Shown here: one piece after another, positions 8,638 through 17,700 of the stretch | Layout of the letters: every line of letters begins with the position of its first letter | Position numbering within the stretch: position 1 is the first letter of the stretch | Origin: Streptomyces sp. XY006 | Lineage (GTDB): Bacteria > Actinomycetota > Actinomycetes > Streptomycetales > Streptomycetaceae | DNA: 64,000 bases | Reading direction: 5' to 3' | NCBI RefSeq assembly: GCF_002237655.1 | Contig: NZ_NOKT01000006.1 | Coordinates: 186,001 to 250,000, forward strand | Program-made: the position numbers and the translations under genes | The notes under the pieces: generated by a model | The model's database searches: none | What the model saw: only the letters and a program-made list of their open reading frames with translations | Told to the model about the DNA's origin: nothing

Positions 8638-9921
8638 ATGGAGACGGAAGACCGGCACAGCCGGCCTCGGCAACTCGTCGACGCGCTGCGTCCGGAGGCA
8701 GCGGCCGCACCGCTGTCCCGGTCGGCCGTGCGGGCCGATGTGGTGCTGGCGTGCGTGATGACCGTCGTCGCGCTGTTCGTGGCGGTGCGGTATCCCGGTG
8801 AGGGGCCGGTGTCCCTGGAGCCCCCCTCGGTGGACCCCGCGACGGGGATCCCGGCCCCGCCCTCGCCGCCCGGCCCCGGCCGGCTTCCCCCGGAGGCCGA
8901 ACCAACCGCCGTTTCCTGGCCCTTGGTCGTCCTGTCGACGCTGCCGCTGGCGGCACGGCGCCGGTATCCGCTGACCGCGTTCGTGGTGATGCTGGCCGGG
9001 GCACTGGCGGTCGGCGGCTCGGCCTCCTGGATCACGGTGCTGGCCTGTGTCGTCGGCGCCTACAGCGCCGTGGTCTACAGCCGGTACCGGACAGCGGCCA
9101 TCGTGGTGCTGGTCGGTGCCGCCGCGCTGTCCGGTTTCGCCTTCCGCAACGCGGATCCTCTGCTGCCCGGATGGTCCAGCCCGGGCTTCGTGCTCCTGGT
9201 CGCGGGAATGCTGGCCAGCCTGGTTCGCTTCCTGCAACTGCGGCTGGCCGCCGGCCGGGAGCGGGTCGTGGAGCTGCAGGCCGCGCAGGAGGAGGCCACC
9301 CGCCGCGCCGTCGAGGAGGAGCGTGCCCGCATCGCCGCCGAGCTGCACGACGTGGTGACCCACAATGTGAGCGTGATGGTGATCCAGGCCGGCGCGGCCC
9401 GCACAGTGATGGACAAGGCGCCCGAGCAGTCGAAACAGGCACTGCTGGCCGTCGAAGCGGGCGGCCGGGCCGCCATGGCCGAACTGCGCCACGTGATGGG
9501 CCTGTTGGCCGGACCGCACCACGAACGGCCCGACGGCCTGGAGCCACAGCCCGGGCTCGCGCAGCTGGACGCGCTCGTCGCCCGCGTGCGGGCCGCCGGT
9601 ACGCCCGTGGACGTCACGGTGTCGCTGCCGCCGGGGGTGGATCTCGCGGCGTACCGCGTCGTACAGGAAGCACTGACCAACACGCTCAAGCACGCCCGCG
9701 GCGCACGGGCGTCCGTCATCGTCGGACACACCGGCACCTGTCTGGAGATCGAGGTCACGGACACCGGCGGCACCGGGGACTCCCCGCCGGTGCGGGGCAC
9801 CGGCCGCGGCCACATCGGGCTGCGCGAGCGGTTGGCGGTCTACGAGGGCGAGTTGACGGCTGGTCCGACACCGGCCGGCGGCTACCGGGTGGCGGCCCGC
9901 ATCCCGTGGAGCGCGGCATGA
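8638..9921 (+). CDS. Sensor histidine kinase (HisKA_3 type)
   Basis: I chose the ATG at 8638, giving 427 residues; no good ribosome site precedes it, so it may be leaderless or start elsewhere nearby. Residues 35-200 hold about five hydrophobic helices (for example VVLACVMTVVALFVAV and FVVMLAGALAVGGSA) with only short loops, so the sensor is probably within the membrane. The H-box reads AAELHDVVTHNVSVMV with the phospho-acceptor His237. The ATP-binding domain has an N-box VVQEALTNTLKHA and a glycine-rich GRGHIGLRERL. Its stop overlaps the start of the response regulator by 4 bp, so they form a two-component pair. Confidence 0.93.
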   Translation: METEDRHSRPRQLVDALRPEAAAAPLSRSAVRADVVLACVMTVVALFVAVRYPGEGPVSLEPPSVDPATGIPAPPSPPGPGRLPPEAEPTAVSWPLVVLSTLPLAARRRYPLTAFVVMLAGALAVGGSASWITVLACVVGAYSAVVYSRYRTAAIVVLVGAAALSGFAFRNADPLLPGWSSPGFVLLVAGMLASLVRFLQLRLAAGRERVVELQAAQEEATRRAVEEERARIAAELHDVVTHNVSVMVIQAGAARTVMDKAPEQSKQALLAVEAGGRAAMAELRHVMGLLAGPHHERPDGLEPQPGLAQLDALVARVRAAGTPVDVTVSLPPGVDLAAYRVVQEALTNTLKHARGARASVIVGHTGTCLEIEVTDTGGTGDSPPVRGTGRGHIGLRERLAVYEGELTAGPTPAGGYRVAARIPWSAA

Positions 9922-10631
9922 CCGGGGAACGGACGCCGCTGCGCGCCGTCATCGCCGACGACCAGGCCCTCGTGCGCACCGGCTTCAGGATGATCCTGGC
10001 CGCGGACGGCATCGAGGTGACGGCCGAGGCGGCCGACGGGGCCGAGGCCGTCGCCGCGGTGCGCCGTACGCGGCCCGACGTCGTCCTCATGGACATCCGG
10101 ATGCCGGAGATGGACGGCATCGAGGCCACCCGGCGCATCGTCGGGGACGCCGGGCCCGGTGGAACGCGGGTCGTCATCCTCACCACGTACGACCTCGACC
10201 ACTACGTCTACGCCGCGCTGACGGCCGGTGCCAGCGGCTTCCTGCTGAAGGACGTCTCCCCGGAACACCTCGTGGCCGCCCTGCGCCTGGTGCGGACCGG
10301 CGACGCTCTCCTCGCGCCGACGATCACGCGGCGGCTGATCGAGCGGTTCGCCCGCCCGGACGAGCCGCGGACCATCGCCCCGCACCGCGAGTTGTCCGCC
10401 CTGACCCCGCGCGAACTCGAAGTGCTCCGGCTGCTCGCCACGGGCCTCAGCAACGGCGAGCTCGCCTCCCGGCTGTTCCTCAGCCCGACGACGGTCAAGA
10501 GCCATGTCGGCCGCATCCTGTCGAAACTGGATCTGCGCGACCGGGTCCAGGCGGTCGTCTTCGCCTACGAGTCGGGGCTGATCGCCCCGGGCGGGGGCGT
10601 TCAGCGCCCTGACGAGGAGCAGGCGCCCTGA
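9918..10631 (+). CDS. LuxR/NarL-type response regulator
   Basis: 237 residues. The receiver domain (8-125) has the acidic pair ADDQ, phospho-acceptor Asp59 in LMDIRMPEMDG, the conserved Thr in ILTTYD and Lys in FLLKDVSPEHL. Residues about 165-225 are a LuxR-type HTH (LTPRELEVLRLLATGLSNGELASRLF, then SPTTVKSHVGRIL). The ATG overlaps the kinase stop (ATGA). It most likely controls the divergent ABC exporter, the commonest arrangement for such pairs; its location beside the NRPS exporter genes makes self-resistance a possible role. Confidence 0.95.
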   Translation: MTGERTPLRAVIADDQALVRTGFRMILAADGIEVTAEAADGAEAVAAVRRTRPDVVLMDIRMPEMDGIEATRRIVGDAGPGGTRVVILTTYDLDHYVYAALTAGASGFLLKDVSPEHLVAALRLVRTGDALLAPTITRRLIERFARPDEPRTIAPHRELSALTPRELEVLRLLATGLSNGELASRLFLSPTTVKSHVGRILSKLDLRDRVQAVVFAYESGLIAPGGGVQRPDEEQAP

Positions 10632-10641
10632 CAAGGCGCGG

Positions 10642-10677
10642 GCCCCGGGCGGGGAGCGGCCCCCTGACCGCCGGGGC
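10642..10677. terminator. Bidirectional hairpin between convergent genes
   Basis: GCCCCGGGCGG at 10642-10652 pairs with CCGCCGGGGC at 10668-10677 with one bulged G, leaving a 15-base loop. It sits exactly between the stop of the response regulator (plus) and the stop of the lipoprotein (minus), so it could terminate both. No T-tract is present, which is normal in Streptomyces. Confidence 0.45.
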
Positions 10678-11487
10678 TCAGCCGTTCAGGATGCCGCCGA
10701 CCTCGCTGACGGGCACCGTGTCCGCCGCTCGCGGAACCGTCACGCGGACCGGCTCGCCGATGTCGGACAGGCTCATGGTCAGCGTCGACCGCGTACGGGA
10801 CATGTTCACCTGCGTGCGGGTCTGCACCAGCCGCCCCCGGCTGTCGATCCAGGCGTCGGCGAAGACCGGGAGGTCGCCGCCCAGGGCATCGCGGGCCTGC
10901 TGCATCGTGGTGCGCGTGTCCGGGGCCATGCGCCAGGTGAGCGTCCGGTGGTCGAGGATGCCTCGGTAGCGCACGGTGCGTACGCCCTGGACGTTCTCCT
11001 CGCCCTCCCGGGAGACCTCGCGCATCGCGGCGATCTGCTGCAGGAGGTGCTCGGGGTCGTTGAGCGGGGCCCGCAGCAGGTAGTGGGCTTCCGCCCGGTC
11101 CCGGTCCATGACCCCCCAGGTGTCCTCGCCGATGCCCTGGACCCCGCTGAGGTAGATCCTGCCGTCCGCGAAGACCTGGTCGCTGTGGTCGATGGCGCCG
11201 CCGGGGAGGTCGAGCGCCAGATGGCCCCGGTCCGCGGCGAAGTCGAAGTCTCCGGTCACGGTGAGGCCGTAGACCTTCCTCTCGCCCTCCAGTTCGATCT
11301 CCTGGCGGAACGCGGCACGGCTCTCGCGGAGCGCCGCGACGGCCGCTCGCACGGTGGACCGGGGGCCGGAAGACGCCTCGGCGGACGGTGAGGCGGCGGC
11401 GGAGTCGCCGCCGGTTCCGGCGTCGGCCGTGGAGCAGCCGGCGCACAGCAGCGCGGCGGCAGCGGCGAGCACGAAGGGACGGCGCAT
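10678..11487 (-). CDS. Lipoprotein of LppX/LprG-like type
   Basis: 269 residues from the ATG at 11487, with GGAGAA upstream. The N-terminus MRRPFVLAAAAALLCAGCS is a lipoprotein signal with lipobox Cys18, followed by a Ser/Ala/Gly linker to about residue 45. The mature domain, with YGLTVTGDFDF, GAIDHSDQVFADGRIYLSGV and TLTWRMAPDTRTTMQQA, alternates strands in the way expected of the half-barrel LppX/LprG fold that holds lipids in actinobacterial envelopes. It is the last minus-strand gene of the NRPS region, 114 bp after the ABC permease. It could help handle an acylated product, but that is inference. Confidence 0.7.
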   Translation of the reverse strand: MRRPFVLAAAAALLCAGCSTADAGTGGDSAAASPSAEASSGPRSTVRAAVAALRESRAAFRQEIELEGERKVYGLTVTGDFDFAADRGHLALDLPGGAIDHSDQVFADGRIYLSGVQGIGEDTWGVMDRDRAEAHYLLRAPLNDPEHLLQQIAAMREVSREGEENVQGVRTVRYRGILDHRTLTWRMAPDTRTTMQQARDALGGDLPVFADAWIDSRGRLVQTRTQVNMSRTRSTLTMSLSDIGEPVRVTVPRAADTVPVSEVGGILNG

Positions 11488-11601
11488 GGGGTTCTCCGGG
11501 TTTCCTGAGCGAGCACACGACCACTGCGGCATCGCCTCGCGCCGAGATCCTACGGAGTCACGCACAGCAGTGCGAACGACATGGGGCGCCGGCCGTGCCG
11601 C

Positions 11602-12375
11602 TCATCCCCAGTACACCTTGCTCTCCCCCGCGCGGAACCGGGCCGTCGTCAGGAGGGCGAACAGGGCGGTGAAGGCGAGCAGCGCTCCCGTCGGGGCGGC
11701 CACGTCGGGCAGGCCTCCCTGGTCGAGGACGACCGCGTGCAGTCCGCGCACGGCCCAGTACGTCGGGAAGGCGGGGGCGACGGTACCCACCCAGTCCGGG
11801 AGGGCGGACAGCGGGACGAGGGCTCCGCCGAGTGCCGCGAACGCCAGCCCGCAGACGCCGCTGATCGAGTTGAGCTGCTGGGAGGTGCGGGAGACGGCGG
11901 TCATCAGCGCGCCGAAGGTGCACAGGCACAGCGCGGTGGCGGACACCACCAGGACCAGGGCCGGCCAGGAGCCGGAGACCCGGAAGCCGAGCAGGGGTGT
12001 CGCGGCGGCGAACAGCCCGAGCATCTGCACCAGCGACATGAGCACCCAGGGCGCCACCTTGCCCACGACGATGTCCAGGGTCGAGGCCGGACTGGCCCGG
12101 AGCCGGTCCCAGGTGCCCCAGCCGTAGTCGCGGAAGAACGCGAAGCCCGACCGCCCGGCGCCGAGGGCGGCGAAGGCCACCGCCATGCCGGGGACGGCGA
12201 GTTCGGCGCCGCCGGTGCCGTCGGCGCTGCCGGCCGGGACGGCGCTCGTGAACAGGCCCTGCGTCAGGGCCGCGAGCACGATCGGCATCGCGATCCCGAA
12301 CAGGGTCGTGCCCGGCATGGTGCCGATGATCCGCAGTTCGTGGCGCAGGATGGCCACGCCGGCGCGGCCCCTCAC
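11602..12375 (-). CDS. ABC-2 type transporter permease (DrrB-like)
   Basis: 257 residues with six predicted membrane helices (near 22-42, 60-80, 105-130, 138-160, 165-185 and 225-247) and the ABC-2 family segment WGTWDRLRASPAS between helices 2 and 3. Its ATG overlaps the stop of the ATPase gene (ATGA at 12372-12375). With that ATPase it forms a two-gene exporter of the daunorubicin-resistance DrrAB type, found in many natural-product clusters as producer self-protection or export. Downstream of the hydroxylase and NRPS genes on the same strand, it is the probable exporter of the peptide. Confidence 0.92.
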   Translation of the reverse strand: MRGRAGVAILRHELRIIGTMPGTTLFGIAMPIVLAALTQGLFTSAVPAGSADGTGGAELAVPGMAVAFAALGAGRSGFAFFRDYGWGTWDRLRASPASTLDIVVGKVAPWVLMSLVQMLGLFAAATPLLGFRVSGSWPALVLVVSATALCLCTFGALMTAVSRTSQQLNSISGVCGLAFAALGGALVPLSALPDWVGTVAPAFPTYWAVRGLHAVVLDQGGLPDVAAPTGALLAFTALFALLTTARFRAGESKVYWG

Positions 12376-13376
12376 GACGGCCCGCCGGAGGCGTACCGGC
12401 GTCCGGTCAGGGCGAGGTACACCGTCTCCAGACTGGCCTGCACGATCTCCACGCCCCGCAGCCGCCCGGCGTCCTCGCCCAGGGCGGGGATCGTCGCCGC
12501 GATCGTGGCGGCCGGGTCCGGCGTGACGATGCGCAGCAGGTCGCCCCGGCGGACGGCGAAGTCCTCACGGCCCGGCTCGGCCACCACGAGCGGCGCCGGT
12601 CCGGCGAACCGGAACTCCACTGCCGGGGTGGAGTGCCCGGCCACCAGGTCCCGGACCGGGCCGCGGGCGATCACGGTGCCGGCTTCGAGCAGGGCGACCG
12701 ACGCGCCGAGCATCTCCACCTCCTGGAGATAGTGGGTGGAGTAGACGACGGCCGAGCCGTCCGCCGCCAGCTCGCGCACCACGTCGAGCAGGTACGTGCG
12801 GGTCTCGACGTCGGCGCCCGCGGTCGCCTCGTCGAGCAGCAGCAGCCGCGGCCGGTGCAGCAGCGCCATCGCGGTGTGCACGCGGCGCTTCTGGCCGCCC
12901 GAGAGCCGGCCCGCGGGCCGGTTCAGCAGTGGTTCGATGCGCAGCGCCCGGGCCACCTCGTCGATGCGCCGGGAGAGCTCCCTGCCGCGCAGGCCGGCCA
13001 ACTCGCCGAAGAGACGCAGGTTGTGGCGTGCGCTCAGCACGGGGTAGACGGCCAGGTCCTGCGGTGCCAGGCCGGTCATCCGCCGGGCCGCCCGGGGCTG
13101 CGCGATCGCGTCGACGCCGGCGATGGTGACCGAGCCGGAGCCGGCCCGGCGCAGCCCGGCCACGATCGACACGAAGGTCGACTTGCCGGCGCCGTTGGGC
13201 CCGAGCAGGGACACGATCTCCCCGGCCCGGACCTCCAGGTCGACGCCGCGCAGGACGGGCGACTCGCCGTAGGACTTGCGCAGGTCCCGCACGGCGAGCA
13301 CCGCCGGGGCGGCCTCCCCCGGCGCCCGGGCGGCGGCGCCGGACCCCGCCGCGCCGACGAGCGGGCCGGTCGTCAC
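12372..13376 (-). CDS. ABC transporter ATP-binding protein (DrrA-like)
   Basis: 334 residues from a GTG at 13376 that overlaps the hydroxylase stop by 4 bp (GTGA). Residues about 28-235 are the nucleotide-binding domain: Walker A GPNGAGKST (59-67), Q-loop LAPQDLAVYPVL, signature LSGGQKRRVH, Walker B LLLLDEAT and switch His in STHYLQE. The C-terminal 90 residues are the extra domain seen in DrrA-type exporters. An Ala/Gly-rich leader of some 25 residues precedes the domain. It is coupled at both ends to its neighbours, which ties export to the NRPS operon. Confidence 0.93.
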   Translation of the reverse strand: MTTGPLVGAAGSGAAARAPGEAAPAVLAVRDLRKSYGESPVLRGVDLEVRAGEIVSLLGPNGAGKSTFVSIVAGLRRAGSGSVTIAGVDAIAQPRAARRMTGLAPQDLAVYPVLSARHNLRLFGELAGLRGRELSRRIDEVARALRIEPLLNRPAGRLSGGQKRRVHTAMALLHRPRLLLLDEATAGADVETRTYLLDVVRELAADGSAVVYSTHYLQEVEMLGASVALLEAGTVIARGPVRDLVAGHSTPAVEFRFAGPAPLVVAEPGREDFAVRRGDLLRIVTPDPAATIAATIPALGEDAGRLRGVEIVQASLETVYLALTGRRYASGGPS

Positions 13377-14440
13377 GGGCGTCCCTCCGCCGGCAGGGGT
13401 GCGCACACGTGGGACCCGGACGTCCTGAGGCCGCGGGACCTGCGCAGGTCGGCGACGGCGAAGCAGCGCCGCAGCCACCGGTCCTGGCCGTCGTAGCGGG
13501 GCCGGAATCCGGTGCGGCCGTGTACGGCGGCCCGGTTGTCGACGACGATGAGGTCGCCCGCGTCGAGCACCGTGCCCACCAGGACGGCGAGCATGGCGTC
13601 CCGCAGTTCGTCGAGGGCCCGGGCCGCGGTCTCGTCGTCCGCTTCCATGGCGTGGAAGTCGGCGGTCAGCTCGGGCTCGGTGTCCGGCCCGGACAGCACG
13701 GGCAGCGGCATCGAGACAGCGCCTTCGCCTACGCCCGCGCCCGCGCCCGCGCCCGCGCCGCTGAACGAGCTGCTGTGGCGGATCCGGAACGACGGCCGGC
13801 GCAGCGTCGCGACACACCCGGCCGACAGCCGGGGCAGCGCCCGGGTGATCGCGCCGGTGGACGTGAGCGCGCGGCGCTCGTGGTCGGCGCGCAGACACAG
13901 CAGAGTGACGAAGTCCGGCTTGAAGGGGTGGAAGCCGTCCTCGGTGTGCAGTTCGAGCATCACGCTGCCGCTGTTCTCCTGCCGGCGCTCGGCACCCCGG
14001 ACCGGCACGATGTCCTGGACGAGGCGGCCGGACTTCTCGTCCGCGTAGGCGATGACGTCCCCGAGCCAGGACACCGTGGCGAGCTGGGCCACGGTGGCCA
14101 GCGGCAGCCGCGCCCAGTCCGGTGCCACTCCGTCGGCGGGCGTCGGCGGCAGGTCGTCGTCGACCGGCAGGTTCCGCACGATCAGGGTGCCGTGCGCGTT
14201 GCCCCGCGTGCGGAAGCGGCTGAGCTCCCGGGCCAGGCGCGGCGGGAGCCAGCGCGCCGCGATCTCGATGTCCGCGAGCACGCCGGGGTCGTCCAGCAGC
14301 GCCGGGTCGGCCAGGCCCGGGTGGGGCAGCCCGTCGGCCACCTCGGCGGCGACCTTGCGGAACTGGTCCCTCTCTTGTGCCGTCAGCGTGAACGTCACCT
14401 CCTCGACGCCGCCGGCGACGGGGGGTCGGTGCGTAGGCAA
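13373..14440 (-). CDS. Fe(II)/2-oxoglutarate amino-acid beta-hydroxylase (AsnO/VioC type)
   Basis: Likely start TTG at 14440, six bases after AGGAGG; a GTG at 14455 is in frame but contains the ribosome site itself. 355 residues. ELHTEDGFHPFKPDFVTLLC gives the metal ligands His165 and Glu167 in the H-x-E form shared by AsnO and VioC, and DNRAAVHGR supplies the distal His (about 307). RWLRR some 15 residues later carries the 2-oxoglutarate Arg. Family members hydroxylate the beta-carbon of free Asn, Arg or related amino acids before NRPS loading. Two NRPS modules here look Asx-specific, so 3-hydroxy-Asn or -Asp is the simplest product. A Gly-Ala repeat near residue 230 is unusual. Confidence 0.87.
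   Translation of the reverse strand: MPTHRPPVAGGVEEVTFTLTAQERDQFRKVAAEVADGLPHPGLADPALLDDPGVLADIEIAARWLPPRLARELSRFRTRGNAHGTLIVRNLPVDDDLPPTPADGVAPDWARLPLATVAQLATVSWLGDVIAYADEKSGRLVQDIVPVRGAERRQENSGSVMLELHTEDGFHPFKPDFVTLLCLRADHERRALTSTGAITRALPRLSAGCVATLRRPSFRIRHSSSFSGAGAGAGAGVGEGAVSMPLPVLSGPDTEPELTADFHAMEADDETAARALDELRDAMLAVLVGTVLDAGDLIVVDNRAAVHGRTGFRPRYDGQDRWLRRCFAVADLRRSRGLRTSGSHVCAPLPAEGRP
13731..13759. repeat. GCGCCC hexanucleotide repeat inside the hydroxylase gene
   Basis: Between 13731 and 13759 the plus strand reads almost pure GCGCCC units. On the coding strand this gives alternating Gly-Ala (GAGAGAGAGVGEG), inserted between the metal-binding core and the substrate-side loop. Hexamer slippage changes the insert by two residues without a frameshift, so its length may vary between strains. 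Confidence 0.75.
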
Positions 14441-14480
14441 AACGGTCCTCCTCACGATCCGGTGCGTCCGTGCCGACGCG

Positions 14481-14699
14481 TCAGGAAGCCGCCCCGTCCA
14501 TGGCCCGCGCCAGACTCCTCGGGCGCATGTCGGTCCAGTGCTCCTCGACGTAGGCGAGGCAGGCGTCGCGCGAGTCCTCCCCGTGTGCGACCTCCCAGCC
14601 GGCCGGGACTTCGGCGAAGGACGGCCAGAGCGAGTGCTGGCCCTCGTCGTTGACCAGCACCAGGTAGGTGGCCTCGGGGTTCTCGAAGGGGTTCGTCAT
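14481..14699 (-). CDS. MbtH-like protein
   Basis: 72 residues from the ATG at 14699, with AGAAGGA upstream. It carries the whole family signature: [20 protein letters not shown], then [16 protein letters not shown] with the two conserved Trp, and a third Trp in [12 protein letters not shown]. MbtH proteins bind the large subdomain of NRPS adenylation domains and are needed for their folding or activity. It lies 29 bp after the stop of the two-module NRPS and before the hydroxylase, within the biosynthetic operon, so it most likely serves the NRPS adenylation domains here. Confidence 0.97.
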   Translation of the reverse strand: MTNPFENPEATYLVLVNDEGQHSLWPSFAEVPAGWEVAHGEDSRDACLAYVEEHWTDMRPRSLARAMDGAAS

Positions 14700-14728
14700 G
14701 GCTGTGTTTCCTTCTTCCTCGGGTCTGA

Positions 14729-17700
14729 TCAGGTGGTGGGGTGTGCGTCCAGCCGCTCGGCCAGCACGCGTCCGACCCGGGCCAGTGGCTCGGGACGGCA
14801 CATCTCCCGGTGGGTGCACTCCACGGCGTGGCGCTCGACGCGCCCGGTGACGGCGGGCTCCCACAGGGCCGCCGTGGGCAGCCCGGGCGGACGTCCGGCC
14901 GTGGCCGTGAAGTGCAGGACGTCACCGTCGAAGCGGCCGGGCGCGTGCGCCGCCGCGATTCTGGTGTTGGCGGTGAAGACCTCGGTCAGGGCCTCGACGC
15001 GGCTCTCCTCGATGTCCGCCAGGTGCCCGCCGCCGCTGCGCAGGATCTCCATGACGTCGGCGATCCGCAGGGGTTCGCCGTCGCCCGCGGCCTCCTCGGC
15101 GTGTCCGGCGAAGTCGAGCAGGGTGGCGAGCACGTCCTGCTCGGACACCGGGGCGACCGGGGCGGCGGGATCGCGGGGGTAGGAGTCGAGCAGGGCGAGC
15201 GGGGCCACCTCCTCGCCCTCGGACTGGAGGCGGACGGCGACGGCGTGGGCCGCGAGTCCGCCGAACGACCAGCCCAGCAGGTGATACGGGCCCCTGGGCC
15301 GCACCGACCGGATCTGCGCCACGTAGTCGGTGACCAGTTCCTCCATCGACCGCGGGTGCTCCTCGGGGCGCGCCAGACCGCGGGACTGGAGCCCGTACAC
15401 GGGACGGTCCGGTCCCAGCAGCCGCAGCAGCCCGGTGTAGCACCAGCTGAGGCCGCCTGCGGGGTGGACGCAGAACAGCGGCGGGAGCGTGCCGGTGGTG
15501 CGCAGCGGGAGGAGCACGTCGAAGGCGTCGCCCCGGACGCCGAGGCGCAGCCGCTCCAGCAGGCGGCTGACCGTGGGCGCGGCGAAGAGGTCCCGGACCG
15601 ACAGGTCCAGGCCCATGGTGTCCCGGACGCGGCTCACCAGCCGGATCGCCGCCAGGGAGTCTCCGCCCAGGGCGAAGAAGTCGTCGTCGATGCCCGCTCC
15701 GGCCAGGCCGAGGGCGTCGGCGAACAGACCGCGGAGGATCTCCTCCTCGGGCGTGCGCGCCGGACGCGTGGACGTCACGGGACGCGGGCCGGGCTGCGGC
15801 AGGGCCCGCCGGTCCAGCTTGCCGCTGGCCGTCAGCGGCAGGGTGGCCACCACGACCACCTGGGCCGGCACCATGAACTCCGGCAGTGCGGCGGCGGCGT
15901 GGGCCCGCAGCTCGCTCGCACGCGGCTCGGCGCCCGGCGCTGGGACCACGTAGGCCACCAGCCGCCGCTGTCCCGGCTGGTCCTCGCGCACCGCCGCCGC
16001 GGCCCGGGCGACCGTCCCGTGCCGGGTCAGTACGGCCTCGACCTCGCCGAGCTCGATGCGGAACCCGCGCAGTTTCACCTGGTCGTCGACGCGGCCGGCG
16101 AAGCGCAGCACCCCGTCCGCGGTCCACTGGGCGAGGTCCCCGGTCCGGTACATCCGCTCGCCCGGCGCGCCGAAGGGGCAGGCGACGAACCGCTCGGCCG
16201 TGAGGCCGCGCCGGTTCAGATAGCCGCGGGCGAGCTGGGCGCCGGCCAGGTAGACCTCGCCCACCGTGCCCGGCGGCACCGGGCCGAGGCCCGCGTCCAG
16301 CACGTAGACCCGCATGTTGGTGACGGGCCGTCCGATCGGGGCCGGGCGCCGGTCCGGGTCCGGGCCGGTGGCCGGCTCGGGCGCGCATGTCCAGGAGGTC
16401 GCGTGGATGGCGGTCTCCGTCGGCCCGTACAGGTGGTGCAGGGCCGCGCCGAGGCTGTGCACCACGCCGAGGGCACGGTCGCGCAGGTCCGCCGGGAGCG
16501 GCTCGCCGCCGGTCAGGATGCGGCGCAGGCCGGTGCAGCGGGCCACGGCCGGTTCGTCGAGGAAGACCCGCAGCATCGACGGCACGAAGTGCACGGTCGT
16601 CACCGCGTGCCGGCGGATCGTGGCGGCCAGGTAGGCCGGGTCCCGCTGCCCGCCGGGGTCGGCGACCACGACCCGGGCGCCGGTGGTCAGGGGCCAGAAG
16701 AACTCCCACACGGACGCGTCGAACGCCGCGGGCGCCTTGTACAGCACCGCGTCGGACGGCTCCAGCCCGTACTCGGCCTGGAGGCCGAGCAGCCGGTTGA
16801 CGACGGCGGCGTGCGGGACGACCACGCCCTTGGGCGTGCCGGTGGAGCCGGAGGTGTAGAGCACGTACGCGGCGTGCGACGACGTCGGCGGCGTGGTGCG
16901 GACGGTGTCGCCCGGGTCCTCATCCGGCCGGTCGCCGGGGCCCTCGTCCGGCCGGGCGCCGGGGTCGCGGACCTGACCGAGGTCGCGGACCTGGACGGGG
17001 TCGTCGAGGACGCAGACCGGCCGGGCGTCGTCGAGGACGGCGTGGATCCGCTCGGCCGGGTCGTCGGGGTCGAAGGGCAGGTAGGCGGCCCCGGACTTGA
17101 GGATCGCCAGCAGGGCCACGGCCAGTTCGGCCGAGCGGGGCAGGGCGACGGCGACGATCCGTTCGGGTCCGGCACCGCGTGCCGTCAGGGCGCGGGCGAG
17201 CCGGCCGGCCCACGCGTCGAGCTCGGCGTAGGAGAGGGTGACGCCGGCCGCGACCAGGGCGGGCGCGTCGGGTGTGCGGGCCGCCTGCGCCTCGAACATC
17301 TCGGTCAGGGTCAGCGGGGACAGGGGCGTCGCGGTGTCGTTCCACGTCCGCAGGACGCGTTCGCGTTCCTCGGGGGCGAGGGTGTCGAGCCTCCGGATCG
17401 GCTCGTCGGGGTCGGCGGTCACGGCGTCCAGCAGCCGTTCGAACCTGCTCACCAGGTCCTCCACGGTCCGCCGGTCGAACAGCTCCGTGCTGTACTCGAC
17501 GCCGCCCTCCAGGCCGCCGGGCAGGCCGTCTTCGGTGTGCCGCTCGGCGAGCCGGAACAGCAGGTCGAACTTGGCCGACCGCGACGACACCTCCAGGGGC
17601 CGGTGGCGCAGGCCGTCCAGGTCCACCGCGAGGTCCTCGGCGTGCTGGAGGGTCAGCATCACCTGGAACAACGGGTGCCGGGCCGCGGAACGGTCCGGCT

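Noticed and set aside
12372..13898. Extended N-terminus for the DrrA-like ATPase
   Set aside because: It would overlap the hydroxylase gene by some 500 bp. The GTG at 13376 gives a normal ATPase coupled to the hydroxylase stop.
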